Origin: Achromobacter sp. RTa
GTDB taxonomy: Bacteria; Pseudomonadota; Gammaproteobacteria; Burkholderiales; Burkholderiaceae_B
Reading direction: 5' to 3'
Assembly (NCBI RefSeq): GCF_000757485.1
Contig: NZ_JPYO01000042.1
Span: 970,707 to 1,034,706 of the forward strand
Length of the DNA stretch: 64,000 bases
The notes below the pieces were generated by a model. It did not search any database and was not told the DNA's origin. It saw nothing but the letters and a program-made list of their open reading frames with translations. Made by a program: the position numbers and the translations under genes. This document shows, piece by piece, positions 25,570 to 34,487 of the stretch (positions within the stretch are counted from its first letter, which is position 1; every line of letters begins with the position of its first letter).

Positions 25570-28068
25570 ATGCGCGCCCAAGCAACGGCAAAAGCGCTTT
25601 TCGCCATGATTGCACTGCTGCTGGCCGGCCTGCCCGGCCCCGCGTTCGGGCAGGCTGCCGCTATGGCGCCGGCCGCCCACCCCGCCTCGCCCATCGCGCA
25701 GGCACAGGCGATCCTGGTAGCGGAAATCCCGCTGCGCGCGGATACCGACCACCGCTACGCCGAAGGCGTCATGGAGCGCATCTCCGAAGCGGATCCGGCC
25801 GACGCGCTCGCGCCGCGCCTGGAAGCGATTTCGCGATCCATCGACGAAAAGCTCCAGCAATTCCAGCCACCCCAATTGCGCACCCTGCCCATCATGCGGC
25901 TGGAAAGCCTGGAAAGGCACTGGGCGTTCGACGCGCGCCGTTTCGCGGACTGGCAAGAGGATATGCGGCAGGCGACTGCCGCCTACGCCAGCGATGCCGC
26001 CGAACTGGCTCGCCGCCGCGACGCATGGCAAGCCCTCAAGAACGCCCCTGGCGCCGCCGATCTGCCGCCTGCCCTGACTGGCCGGATCGACTCCGTCATC
26101 GCCCAGCTGGTCCGTGCCGAACAAGCCTTGTCCGTGCCGCTGGGCCGGCAGATCGCGCTGGGCCAGCGCGCCAATGCCGTCGAAGAGCGCATCCAGGCCG
26201 GGCGGCGGGCGGTGGCCGACGCCATCGACTACATCGACTCCCGCCTGCTCGAACTGGACGGGCCGCCGCTGTGGGCCGCCACCTTCGCGCCCACCGCCCG
26301 CGGCGATGCCGTGGCCTATCTCCGCGCAGGCCTGGAGATGGAACTCCGCTTCGCCCGCCAGTATGCCGCCGCCGATACCGGCAACCAGCGCGCCTTGCAC
26401 GTGCTGCAGGTCGTGCTGCTGCCGCTGCTGCTCTGGCTGGCCTGGCACAGCCGCCATGCGATCCGGGCAGGCGAAATGAGCGAGACGGCCGCGCGGGTGC
26501 TGGGGCGCCCGCTGTCCGCATGGCTGTTGCTGGCCATGATGGGCGTGCAACTGCTGGAATCCGACGCGCCCCTGATCGTGCTGCAGATCGCCCTGCTGCT
26601 GGCGGTCGTGCCCGTGCTGCGCCTGCTGCCGCCGACCACGCGCGTGCCGCTCGACCTGTGGCCCTATGCGATCACGGGCCTTTACCTGGCGGAACGGCTG
26701 GGCATCTTCTTCCTTGCCAGCGAAGCACTGTACCGGCTGCACAATCTCGTCATCACCCTCCTCGCCCTCGCCACCGTGCTTTGGCTGCTGGCCCGCGCCA
26801 AGCGCCGCGGCGACGCCCAGGCTCCCGGCCGCCTGCACCGGATACTGCGCGCCAGCGCCTGGGGCGCGGTGGCGTTGCTGGCCCTGGCCGGCGTCGCCAA
26901 CCTGGTCGGCAACCTGTCGATGGCCGAAATGCTGACCAGCGCGGTCATCAGTAGCGGCTACTTCGGCCTGATGCTCTACGCCGGCGTCACCATCATCGTC
27001 ACCCTGTTGCAACTGATGCTGGCCCGACCGGGCGTGTCGCGCTTCCGCCTCGCGCGCGAACACGCCCCGCCCCTGGTGCAACTGCTGATCCGCCTGGTGA
27101 TGGCCAGCGCGGTCGTGGGATGGACGATATACGCCATGGACCGCTTCCGGATCCTGCGCGCCACCTACGCCATCACGACGAAAGTACTGTCGTACACACT
27201 GGCGATCGGGGACATCACCATCAGCCTGGGCAATATCCTGGTGTTCGCGATCTCCGTATTGGTCGCATTCTGGGCCGCGCGGGCGATCCGCCTCGTGCTG
27301 CACGACGAAGTGCTGGCGCGCATGCCGCTGCCGCGCGGCGTGGGCAACAGCATCGCCTCGCTCACCTATTACTCGGTGCTGCTGCTGGGCCTGGCGGTGG
27401 CCCTGTCCGCCGCGGGCGTCAAGACCAGCCAGCTGGCCATCGTGCTCGGGGCCCTGGGCGTGGGCATAGGCTTCGGCCTGCAGAATGTGGTCAACAACTT
27501 CGTCTCGGGGCTGATCCTGATGTTCGAGCGCCCGATCCAGCCCGGCGACGCCGTGGACATCGGCGACACCTCCGGGCAGGTCCGCGAAATCGGCATGCGC
27601 GCCACCCGCATCCGGACCTTCGAAGGCGCCGACGTGGTGGTGCCCAACGGCACGCTGCTGTCGAAAAAACTGACCAACGGGACGATGCTCGACCGCAACC
27701 GCCGCATCGAGATCAACATCGGCCTGGCCTACGGCACGGACCCCGCGACCGCTATCGCGCTGCTCACCGAGGCCGCCCGAAAGACGTCGGGCGTCTCCCT
27801 GGAGCCCGCGCCGCTGGCGCTCTTCATGGGCTTCGGCCAAAGCACGCTGGACTTCAGCCTGCGCGCCTGGACGCCCGACTTCGACCGGTGGATGGTCATC
27901 CGCAGCGAGCTGCTGTCGCGGATGTACCAGGCGCTGACCCAGGCAGGCATTGAAATCCCCTACCCGCAAAGGGACCTGCACCTGCGCAGCATCTCCGAGG
28001 ACGCGGGCGCCTCGCTCGAACAGGCTCGCCGGCGCGCCGCGCCCCCGGATCCCGCCGCCCCCGCTTGA
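25570..28068 (+). CDS. Large MscS-family mechanosensitive channel
   Basis: Inner-membrane channel of 832 residues. A signal peptide (cut near AFGQAA, residues 26-29) leads into a periplasmic helical domain of about 250 residues, then about eight membrane segments, and the MscS core with pore helix ALGVGIGFGLQNVVNNFVSG from about residue 628, then the beta domain (PIQPGDAVDIGDTSGQVREI) and C-terminal alpha/beta domain. The layout matches long MscK/YbiO-like channels that release solutes under osmotic downshift. It stands alone between the two tRNA-Phe genes; the second tRNA promoter begins within 15 bases of its stop. Confidence 0.9.
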   Translation: MRAQATAKALFAMIALLLAGLPGPAFGQAAAMAPAAHPASPIAQAQAILVAEIPLRADTDHRYAEGVMERISEADPADALAPRLEAISRSIDEKLQQFQPPQLRTLPIMRLESLERHWAFDARRFADWQEDMRQATAAYASDAAELARRRDAWQALKNAPGAADLPPALTGRIDSVIAQLVRAEQALSVPLGRQIALGQRANAVEERIQAGRRAVADAIDYIDSRLLELDGPPLWAATFAPTARGDAVAYLRAGLEMELRFARQYAAADTGNQRALHVLQVVLLPLLLWLAWHSRHAIRAGEMSETAARVLGRPLSAWLLLAMMGVQLLESDAPLIVLQIALLLAVVPVLRLLPPTTRVPLDLWPYAITGLYLAERLGIFFLASEALYRLHNLVITLLALATVLWLLARAKRRGDAQAPGRLHRILRASAWGAVALLALAGVANLVGNLSMAEMLTSAVISSGYFGLMLYAGVTIIVTLLQLMLARPGVSRFRLAREHAPPLVQLLIRLVMASAVVGWTIYAMDRFRILRATYAITTKVLSYTLAIGDITISLGNILVFAISVLVAFWAARAIRLVLHDEVLARMPLPRGVGNSIASLTYYSVLLLGLAVALSAAGVKTSQLAIVLGALGVGIGFGLQNVVNNFVSGLILMFERPIQPGDAVDIGDTSGQVREIGMRATRIRTFEGADVVVPNGTLLSKKLTNGTMLDRNRRIEINIGLAYGTDPATAIALLTEAARKTSGVSLEPAPLALFMGFGQSTLDFSLRAWTPDFDRWMVIRSELLSRMYQALTQAGIEIPYPQRDLHLRSISEDAGASLEQARRRAAPPDPAAPA

Positions 28069-28076
28069 GGCGGATT

Positions 28077-28177
28077 TTGTGTATAGTTGCGGACTTCGTT
28101 GGCCTGGTAGCTCAGTCGGTAGAGCAGAGGATTGAAAATCCTTGTGTCGGTGGTTCGATTCCGCCCCAGGCCACCAG
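28077..28177 (+). repeat. 101-bp direct repeat, copy 2 (tRNA-Phe unit)
   Basis: Identical to 25273-25373, in the same orientation, 2.8 kb away. It begins 8 bases after the mscS stop. Sequences outside the unit differ, including the terminator. Confidence 0.9.
28101..28176 (+). tRNA. tRNA-Phe (GAA), copy 2
   Basis: Identical to the first tRNA-Phe in all 76 bases, with the same TATAGT -10 box upstream. The DNA further upstream is the end of mscS and offers no clear -35 box, so this copy may rely partly on read-through or on a weaker promoter. Confidence 0.97.
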
Positions 28178-28192
28178 TAGATTCAAGCATTT

Positions 28193-28222
28193 GGCCCCGC
28201 CTTTCGCGGGGCCTTTTGTTTT
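28193..28222 (+). terminator. Intrinsic terminator of tRNA-Phe copy 2
   Basis: Arms GGCCCCGC and GCGGGGCC around CTTTC are followed by TTTTGTTTT. It differs in sequence from the terminator of copy 1. Confidence 0.92.
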
Positions 28223-28289
28223 GGGGCGCGAGGGCGCAGTCGGATAGCATTGGCAGTGGCTTGCCCCACCTTACTCTCTCCTCTATCCG

Positions 28290-30029
28290 ATGAAGCCCCA
28301 TTCGTCTTCCCCGTCTTCCTCCATCGGCATGGGCCGCGCCGCGCTCGCGCTGTATCGCGCGCTATGGCATTACGCCGAGGGCGCGCGCCGGCAACTGATG
28401 GGCGCCGTCGCCCTGCTGTCGGGCGCGCAGCTGGTAAAGCTGACCTTGCCCTGGCTGGCCTCCCATGCCATCAACGCCCTGCAGCAGAACGACATGTCCA
28501 CGGCCGGCCTGTGGATCCTGTTCCTGGTCGGCAGCTACATGATGTCCTGGGTGTTCCACGGCCCGGGACGCGTCCTGGAGGGCAATGTGGGCGTGCATGT
28601 CCGCGAACGGCTGGCCGACGATCTCTACGCCCGTATCGCCGCCGCCCCGCTGACCTGGCGCGACGGCCGCCATTCCGGCGACCTGCAGCACCGCGTGCTG
28701 CAATCCAGCCGCGCGCTGTCGGCGTTTGCCCGGGGCATGTACGGATATCTGCACAGCGCCTTGAACTTCATCGGCCCGCTGGTGGCGCTGACCCTGCTGT
28801 CGCACGTCAGCGGCATCGTAGCCGTGAGCGGCTACCTGGTCATCGCCCTCGTCACGCTGCGTTTCGACCTGGCGCTGATGCGGCTGGCGCGCTCCGAGAA
28901 CGACCAGGAACGCCGCTATGTCGCGGCGTTGCTCGATTTCGTCAGCAATGCCGGCACGGTGGTCGGCCTGCGGCTGCAAGCCGCCTCGCGCAAGATCCTG
29001 GGCCGCCGCCTGGAAACGGTCATGAAGCCCTTGCGTCGCGCCCTGTGGGTCAACGAAGTCAAGTGGTGCGTGGTGGACCTGGCGGGCATGTGCCTCACCT
29101 GGATACTCGTCGTGGAATACGTGCTGCGGCACCGCGAGCCTGGCCAGGCCTTGCTGCTGGGGACCATCTTCATGATCTACCAATATGCCCAGCAGGCCGC
29201 TTCGGTAGTCAGCGCCATTGCCTCCAACTTCCAGAGCTTCTCGCGCATGCACACGGATTACAGCAGCGCCGAACCCATCTGGCAGGCTCCAGGCGACCCC
29301 GCGGCCGCTGTGCCCGCGGTGCAGCCCGACGCGCCATGGCAGACCCTGGAGCTGCGCGGCGCCACCTGGCGCTATTCGGATGAAGGCCGCGGCGGCCTGC
29401 ATGGCGTCGACCTGGTATTGCGCCGCGGCTCCCGCGTCGCCCTGATCGGCGCCAGCGGCGGCGGCAAGAGCACGCTGCTGCGCACGCTCGCCGGGCTCTA
29501 TCCGCCGCAGCAGGGCGAACTGCTGCGTGATGGCGCTCCAGTGGACTGGGCCGAACTGCGCACGCTGGCCACCCTGATTCCGCAAGAGGCGGAAGTTTTC
29601 GAAGCCAGCGTGCAAGAGAACCTGACCTTCGGCGAACCCGCCGATGCCGCCGCGCTGCAGGCGGCCGTGCATACCGGCGTGTTCGACGAAGTGCTGCAAC
29701 GCATGCCTGGAGGCCTGGCCAGCCCGGTAAACGAACGAGGCAGCAATCTCTCCGGCGGGCAACGGCAACGCCTGGCCCTGTCGCGCGGGGCGCTGGCGGC
29801 GCAAGGAAGCTCCTTGCTCCTGCTGGATGAACCGACCAGCGCGCTGGATCCGCAAGCCGAAGGCCGGGTGTTCGATCGCATGTATGCCGCGTTTCCCTCG
29901 GCTTGCATCGTGGCCTCGGTGCACCGGCCCAGCCTGCTCAACCGCTTTGACACGATCGTGGTGATGGAGGCCGGGCGCGTGGTGGATGCGGGGCCGCGCG
30001 ACGAAGTGCTGGCCCGGCACAAGCCTTGA
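28290..30029 (+). CDS. ABC exporter, fused membrane and ATPase domains
   Basis: Half-size ABC exporter of 579 residues. The N-terminal six-helix domain covers about residues 20-320, with the coupling region DLYARIAAAPLTWRDGRHSG. The ATPase domain follows with Walker A GASGGGKST (about 387-395), signature LSGGQ (about 487-491), Walker B SLLLLDEPTSALD and the switch His in VASVHRP. It should work as a homodimer. No partner gene indicates the substrate. A hydrophobic unknown protein follows after 40 bases. Confidence 0.9.
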   Translation: MKPHSSSPSSSIGMGRAALALYRALWHYAEGARRQLMGAVALLSGAQLVKLTLPWLASHAINALQQNDMSTAGLWILFLVGSYMMSWVFHGPGRVLEGNVGVHVRERLADDLYARIAAAPLTWRDGRHSGDLQHRVLQSSRALSAFARGMYGYLHSALNFIGPLVALTLLSHVSGIVAVSGYLVIALVTLRFDLALMRLARSENDQERRYVAALLDFVSNAGTVVGLRLQAASRKILGRRLETVMKPLRRALWVNEVKWCVVDLAGMCLTWILVVEYVLRHREPGQALLLGTIFMIYQYAQQAASVVSAIASNFQSFSRMHTDYSSAEPIWQAPGDPAAAVPAVQPDAPWQTLELRGATWRYSDEGRGGLHGVDLVLRRGSRVALIGASGGGKSTLLRTLAGLYPPQQGELLRDGAPVDWAELRTLATLIPQEAEVFEASVQENLTFGEPADAAALQAAVHTGVFDEVLQRMPGGLASPVNERGSNLSGGQRQRLALSRGALAAQGSSLLLLDEPTSALDPQAEGRVFDRMYAAFPSACIVASVHRPSLLNRFDTIVVMEAGRVVDAGPRDEVLARHKP

Positions 30030-30069
30030 CGGCCGGCGCTTGCGGGCCGCGCGGCTACACTGTATATCC

Positions 30070-30837
30070 ATGAGTTCACCCCCGACTTCCCGCGCCTCTG
30101 ATCACGCGCCCGGCCGCAAGCGAACGAATTTGCTCGCCTATGCCTGCCTGGCCATCGGTCTCGTGTTTGTTTTCCTGGGCACGGGGATGATCCTGGACGG
30201 CGCCGAGGCGGGGATTCCCGTTACGCTGTTTTTCGGCCTGTGCGCCGCGGTTGCCGTCCTGCAGATATGGCCGGGCCTGCTCCAGCGCGAAGCGCATTCC
30301 GCGGCGGCGCTGCTGGCGCGGTATCCCGGCCCTGTGCGGCTCAAGGCCGCGGCGTTGAAACTGTGGGTGTTTTCGCTGCTGTCGGCGGTCTTCGGCGGCG
30401 TGCTGCTGTGGATGCTGCTCCACGAACCGCTGCCGCTGCTGAAGCAGTTGATCCTCTGGCCGGGCGCCGTGCTTTCACTGTTCGCCGCTGCCATGCTGAT
30501 CGTTCGTGCCGCGAAAGACGACATCTTCCTGCGCCTGAGCCGCAACGGTTTCGAAACAAGGCTGGCCTGGAGCAGCAAGACGATACGCTGGCAAGACACC
30601 AGCGAGTTCGCCGTGGTCAGCATCAGCCGCAACGTGCCCAAGCTGATCGTTTTCGACGACGCCGCGGTCGACCGCGCAGGCGCCGCAGGGCTCAACCGGC
30701 GCTTCGTCGGCCGCAATTCCAGCCTGGCCGAAACCTACGGGCTCACCCACGAAGCCCTGGCCGAACTGCTCAATGCCTGGCGCGCGCGGGCGCTGGAGCA
30801 GGATGCGATATTTACACGATGGCCCGGGAACCTATGA
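30070..30837 (+). CDS. Membrane protein with C-terminal PH-like domain, unknown
   Basis: A 255-residue protein. Four predicted helices (LLAYACLAIGLVFVFLG, IPVTLFFGLCAAVAVLQIW, LWVFSLLSAVFGGVLLW, LILWPGAVLSLFAAAMLIV) are followed by a soluble part of about 100 residues (LRLSRNGFETRLAW, then LAETYGLTHEALAELLNAWR) that resembles STM3941-type proteins, whose function is unknown. The start MSSPPTS at 30070 is used; an upstream in-frame start would overlap the ABC gene. It overlaps the next gene by ATGA. Confidence 0.7.
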   Translation: MSSPPTSRASDHAPGRKRTNLLAYACLAIGLVFVFLGTGMILDGAEAGIPVTLFFGLCAAVAVLQIWPGLLQREAHSAAALLARYPGPVRLKAAALKLWVFSLLSAVFGGVLLWMLLHEPLPLLKQLILWPGAVLSLFAAAMLIVRAAKDDIFLRLSRNGFETRLAWSSKTIRWQDTSEFAVVSISRNVPKLIVFDDAAVDRAGAAGLNRRFVGRNSSLAETYGLTHEALAELLNAWRARALEQDAIFTRWPGNL

Positions 30838-31361
30838 CTGCCGCTCGAACGCTCCTGAACCTGCTGTCCGGCGCCGGCCTGGCCGCCGCATCGTGCCACG
30901 CCATCGCCGGCTCGCTCCCCGCCGGGCTCTGCGAACTCCGGCCCAACAAACCGGGCTATCAGCAGCGGATCTACGACACGTTCAAGCCCCAGCCGAATCG
31001 CGGCGTGACGGTCGTTCTGATGGCGATCGACTGCGAGTCGCTGTCGGCCGCCGAGAACGGGCGCCCGGATCGTCCCAAAATACTGTTCACGGACTATCGC
31101 GCAACCTCGGCGGGCGGTGTCCCGGCCGGACGGCCCGCAGCATTGGATTTTTTTGAAGCGCGCTACAAGAACCGTCCCGACTACCTCGGCCGCGACGGCT
31201 ACGCGGTTTACATCAAGCAAGAAAGCGAAAGGCTTTCGGGAGCCAGCGCCTATTCCTCCGTCGATGGGACGGGGCGCATCTATACGCTGCTTGAATTCAA
31301 TGTCCCGGATGCGGCGCAGCGGGCCCGGCGCATTGTGTCGGAGTACGCCAAGTCCCGGTAG
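30834..31361 (+). CDS. Secreted or periplasmic hypothetical protein
   Basis: A 175-residue protein with a signal peptide (LLNLLSGAGLAAASCHAIAG, cut near residue 23). Two Cys in the mature part (GLCELRPNK and AIDCESLSA) could form a disulfide. The rest is mixed alpha/beta with a charged C-terminus. I do not recognise the family. An in-frame ATG at 30819 is an alternative start with a possible AGGATG site; 30834 is preferred because its ATGA overlaps the previous stop. Confidence 0.65.
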   Translation: MTAARTLLNLLSGAGLAAASCHAIAGSLPAGLCELRPNKPGYQQRIYDTFKPQPNRGVTVVLMAIDCESLSAAENGRPDRPKILFTDYRATSAGGVPAGRPAALDFFEARYKNRPDYLGRDGYAVYIKQESERLSGASAYSSVDGTGRIYTLLEFNVPDAAQRARRIVSEYAKSR

Positions 31362-31380
31362 CGCCGTTTGGCCCCGCCGA

Positions 31381-32070
31381 TCAGGCCCCTGCCCTCTTCA
31401 AGCGCGCCAGCGTGGTCGCCACCAGCCGGTCGCAATCGTCGCCGTCGAACTCGAACAGGCTCTTTTCCGTCACGTCGATATCGCGCGACAGGGATTCTCG
31501 CAGCATCGCGTTGGCGCGGAAATGGCGGCTGCGCACCGTGGCCTCGGGAATGCCCAGGCAATCCGCCGTTTCCTCCACGGACAATTCTTCGACGGAGCGC
31601 AGCACGAACACCGTCCGGAAGGCGACCGGCAAGGCGTCCAGCCGCGCCTCCAGCAAGGCGCGAAGCTGCGAGCGGGCCGCGGCGTGGTACGGCGGATCGA
31701 AGTCGTTGATGGTCATCGCGTCAGCCTCGTCCTCTAGATTTCCGCCCATGGGGCACAGCGCCTCGCGGCGCTCGTGCTTGCGGAGCCGGCCGAAACACTC
31801 GTTCAGCACCAGCCGCGACAACCAAGTGAAAAGCGAGGACTCGCCCCGGAACCGGACGATGGACCGGTACGCCGCCAGATACGCCTCCTGCAGGGCGTCT
31901 TCGGCATCGGCGTCGTTGCGCAGGGTCGCGCGCGCCAGGCGGTAGAGCCGCCGGTTGTGGCGGCGCATCATCAACTCGAACGCGGCTTCCTCGCCCGCCG
32001 CGATGCGGCGCGCGAGCGCCAGGTCATTCTCTTCGGCCAGCATGGCCGCCGGCTCCGCCACTGTCGTCAT
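31381..32070 (-). CDS. ECF-type RNA polymerase sigma factor
   Basis: Extracytoplasmic-function sigma factor of 229 residues. Region 2 has RRHNRRLYRLARATLRNDAD and DALQEAYLAAYRSI; region 4 has LRSVEELSVEETADCLGIPE followed by TVRSRHFRAN. A C-terminal tail of about 30 residues is rich in Asp. The ATG at 32070 follows a clear GGAGG site; a TTG at 32100 would overlap the cupredoxin gene. No anti-sigma gene is recognisable nearby. It is the last gene of an operon with a cupredoxin and a DUF4142 protein. Confidence 0.9.
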   Translation of the reverse strand: MTTVAEPAAMLAEENDLALARRIAAGEEAAFELMMRRHNRRLYRLARATLRNDADAEDALQEAYLAAYRSIVRFRGESSLFTWLSRLVLNECFGRLRKHERREALCPMGGNLEDEADAMTINDFDPPYHAAARSQLRALLEARLDALPVAFRTVFVLRSVEELSVEETADCLGIPEATVRSRHFRANAMLRESLSRDIDVTEKSLFEFDGDDCDRLVATTLARLKRAGA

Positions 32071-32089
32071 ATGCCCCACCTCCGCCTCG

Positions 32090-32458
32090 TCACTGCGCAA
32101 CCAGGGTTCCCTGCATGGTCGGATGGAACAGGCAGGTATATGCGATGCTGCCTGCCTCTCCGACAGTGTAGGTCCACGACGCGCCGGCCGCGATAGTCCC
32201 GGAATCGAAGGCCCGGGAAACCGCGGTGGCGGTGTGGGGCACCAGGTCCTTGTTTACCCACGTAACGGTGTCGCCGCGACGGACGGTCAGCGTGGCCGGG
32301 CTGAACTGCATACCCTCGATGACCACGATATGTCCGGCCGCCTTCCCCGCCGGTGGGTCGTCCGCGGCGCGCGCCGGCGCGCCGGCCAGGGCCAGGCCCG
32401 CGCACAGCAGGGCGGCGCCGGCGCGCCGCCACGCCGCGGGCAAGGCCGGCCTACCCAC
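32090..32458 (-). CDS. Periplasmic cupredoxin
   Basis: Small blue-copper-type protein of about 122 residues. After a signal peptide (cut near ARAADD) comes a plastocyanin-like fold with RGDTVTWVNKDLVPHTAT and YTCLFHPTMQG, which supply His, Cys, His and Met, a complete type-1 copper site. It should be periplasmic and carry electrons or sense copper or oxidation. GTG at 32458 is favoured because AAGAGG precedes it; an ATG at 32488 is possible but overlaps the upstream gene by 38 bases. Confidence 0.82.
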   Translation of the reverse strand: MGRPALPAAWRRAGAALLCAGLALAGAPARAADDPPAGKAAGHIVVIEGMQFSPATLTVRRGDTVTWVNKDLVPHTATAVSRAFDSGTIAAGASWTYTVGEAGSIAYTCLFHPTMQGTLVAQ

Positions 32459-32978
32459 CTGCGAGCCTCTTCTGCAGCTGCTTGGCATGTTCCAGGTGCG
32501 CGATGAAGGCCGGCCGCACCTTGACCAGCAGCGCCTTCAGCTCGGCGTTGTGCGCGCTCGGAATCAGGGTCTTGTCCAGCGCCTCGATCACCGACTCGTG
32601 ATAGGCCACCTCGTGGTCGACGTAAGCCTTGTCGAACGCCGCTCCGCTCAGCCCCTTGAGCGTGGCCAGGTTCTTGTCGCCGCCTTGCCGCAGACTCTCG
32701 CTGGTCGGATTCGCCTCGGGCTTGACCTTGAGCTTCTTGACAAGATCGCCCGCGGACTGGTTCACGGCCGTATGGTCGGTCACCATCAGTTTGGCGAACT
32801 CCTGGACATCCTTGGTGCGCGACTTCTGCTCCGCCAGCTTGCCTGCGTCGATGTCCACCTGGTTGGCCACCACGACGATAGCCGCGATCTGCGGATCCGT
32901 CGGGCCGTTGCCGTGCGCGAACGCGCTGGAGCAGGCCAGGACCAGGGCGCAGAACCATGTTTTCTGAATCGCTTTCAT
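32451..32978 (-). CDS. DUF4142 periplasmic protein
   Basis: A 175-residue secreted protein with a signal peptide (cut near AFAHGN) and a long four-helix DUF4142 domain (EFAKLMVTDHTAVNQ, then FDKAYVDHEVAYHESVIEAL) with His and Asp residues arranged like ferritin-like helices. The start at 32978 follows a GGGGGG site. DUF4142 proteins are often linked to copper or stress genes, but their role is not established. It is the first gene of the sigma operon. Confidence 0.85.
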   Translation of the reverse strand: MKAIQKTWFCALVLACSSAFAHGNGPTDPQIAAIVVVANQVDIDAGKLAEQKSRTKDVQEFAKLMVTDHTAVNQSAGDLVKKLKVKPEANPTSESLRQGGDKNLATLKGLSGAAFDKAYVDHEVAYHESVIEALDKTLIPSAHNAELKALLVKVRPAFIAHLEHAKQLQKRLAGG

Positions 32979-33148
32979 TTCATCCCCCCAAACAACGGAT
33001 GCAGGCGAACCGGCGCGCCGGAATGGCGCGAAACACCGCTTGCATATGGGGTTGGATGTCGCGACCCGGCGCCGCGTTCCGGCGGATACCGTCATCGCGC
33101 CGAACCGGCCGCGCCCTCGGCCCGCCCCCGGGGCAGAATGGGTGCCGC

Positions 33149-34318
33149 TCACGCAGGCATGGCTTCTCTCACAAGCTCGACCCAATAGCGAGCGCCCAAC
33201 GGCAGAATGTCGTCGTTGAAATCGTAGTACGGGTTATGCACAGGCGGGTTGTCGCCCGCGCGGGCGGCTCCCACGAACACATAAGCGCCCGGCCGCTGTT
33301 CCAGCATGTAGGCGAAGTCTTCCGACCCCATGCGCGGCACGCAGGACGTATCCACCTGGGCCGCCCCCACCACCCGCGTCGCGGCGCGGGCGGCCAATCG
33401 CACTTCGGCCTCCGTATTGACGCAAGCCGGATAGCCGCGAAAATACTCCACCCCGATCGCGGCGCCCGACGTCGTGGCCACGCCCGCGCACACCTCGCGC
33501 AGCCGGCGCTCAGCCAGGTCACGCGTTGCGGCGGTCAGCGTGCGACAACTGCCCCGCAACTGCACGCTGTTGGGCACGACATTCCAGGTGTCGCCCGCAT
33601 GGATCTGCGTAATGCTCAGCACCAGTGCATCGGTGGCCTTCACGTTCCGGCTGACGATGGTCTGCATCGCGCTCACCACCTGCGCCGCCGCCACGATGGG
33701 GTCGATGCCGTGTTCGGGCTGCGCGGCATGGCACCCCTTGCCGGTCACGGTGATCTCGTAGGTATCGCAGTTGGCCATGACGGTACCCACCCGCGTGGAT
33801 ACCACTCCGAACGGCAGATTGGGCGAGTTGTGCAGCGCATATACGGCGTCGCAGGGGAATTTTTCGAACAGACCGTCCCGCACCATCGCCAGGCCGCCGC
33901 CCGCGTGCTCTTCCGCGGGCTGGAAAATGAAGTGCAAGGTGCCCCGCCAGCCCGTGTCGCCGGCCAAGTGATGCGCCGCGCCCAACAGCATGGCGGTGTG
34001 GCCGTCGTGGCCGCATCCGTGCATTTTCCCGGCAATCGTCGAACGATGCGTCGCCTCGCCCAACTCCTGCATGTCCAGCGCGTCCATATCGGCGCGCAGG
34101 CCGATCACCGGCCCGTCACCCCGCGCCAGCGTCCCTACCACACCCGTGCCGCCGAGCCCACGATGCACCACCGCCCCCACCTCCGCCAGTTCCCGGGCGA
34201 CCAGATCGGAGGTACGGAATTCGCAGAATGCCGTTTCCGGATGCGCGTGAATATCGCGGCGCCAGTCGCGCATTTTGCGCAGCAATTCAGTGCCGATGGG
34301 GGATGCGGTGATGGCCAT
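33149..34318 (-). CDS. M20 family amidohydrolase (hippurate hydrolase-like)
   Basis: Zinc-dependent amidohydrolase of 389 residues. Metal ligands lie in MHGCGHDGHTAM, the Glu pair in IFQPAEEHAGGG, and later His and Glu in PRMGSEDFAYML and NPPVHNPYYDFND; a dimerisation lid domain sits between (GKGCHAAQPEHGIDPI). Such enzymes cleave N-acyl amino acids, for example hippurate or indole-acetyl amino acids. It is divergent from a LysR regulator and a Bug receptor follows, so the substrate is probably an amino acid conjugate or carboxylate that is imported. Confidence 0.88.
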   Translation of the reverse strand: MAITASPIGTELLRKMRDWRRDIHAHPETAFCEFRTSDLVARELAEVGAVVHRGLGGTGVVGTLARGDGPVIGLRADMDALDMQELGEATHRSTIAGKMHGCGHDGHTAMLLGAAHHLAGDTGWRGTLHFIFQPAEEHAGGGLAMVRDGLFEKFPCDAVYALHNSPNLPFGVVSTRVGTVMANCDTYEITVTGKGCHAAQPEHGIDPIVAAAQVVSAMQTIVSRNVKATDALVLSITQIHAGDTWNVVPNSVQLRGSCRTLTAATRDLAERRLREVCAGVATTSGAAIGVEYFRGYPACVNTEAEVRLAARAATRVVGAAQVDTSCVPRMGSEDFAYMLEQRPGAYVFVGAARAGDNPPVHNPYYDFNDDILPLGARYWVELVREAMPA

Positions 34319-34417
34319 GAGGCGATGTCTCCATAAACGGGGCCTTCGGGGAAATACGGCTTCCGACTATAGACAAGCACGGGTACAAACTCGATAGCAA
34401 CAATCACGCCTTATCGA

Positions 34418-34432
34418 TGCGATTTTTGCAAC
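34418..34432. promoter_or_regulatory. Candidate LysR operator, copy 2
   Basis: TGCGATTTTTGCAAC repeats the form TGCG-(5 A/T)-TGCAAC found at 11678 before the related LysR gene. It is 55 bases before the LysR start and about 100 bases before the amidohydrolase start. Confidence 0.45.
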
Positions 34433-34487
34433 GTTCGCTTGCCGGCGCCCCAGGCAAGCGCCGAAACCGCGACGAGGATACGCAACG

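Noticed and set aside
25120-27981. A 950-codon open frame on the - strand opposite mscS
   Set aside because: It is His/Gln/Arg-rich with low complexity, has no ribosome site and crosses the tRNA-Phe gene; the + strand holds a clear MscS protein.
25273-28177. Genomic island inserted at a tRNA-Phe gene
   Set aside because: Both tRNAs are complete with promoters; the segment between holds only an mscS gene with ordinary composition and no integrase or transposase.
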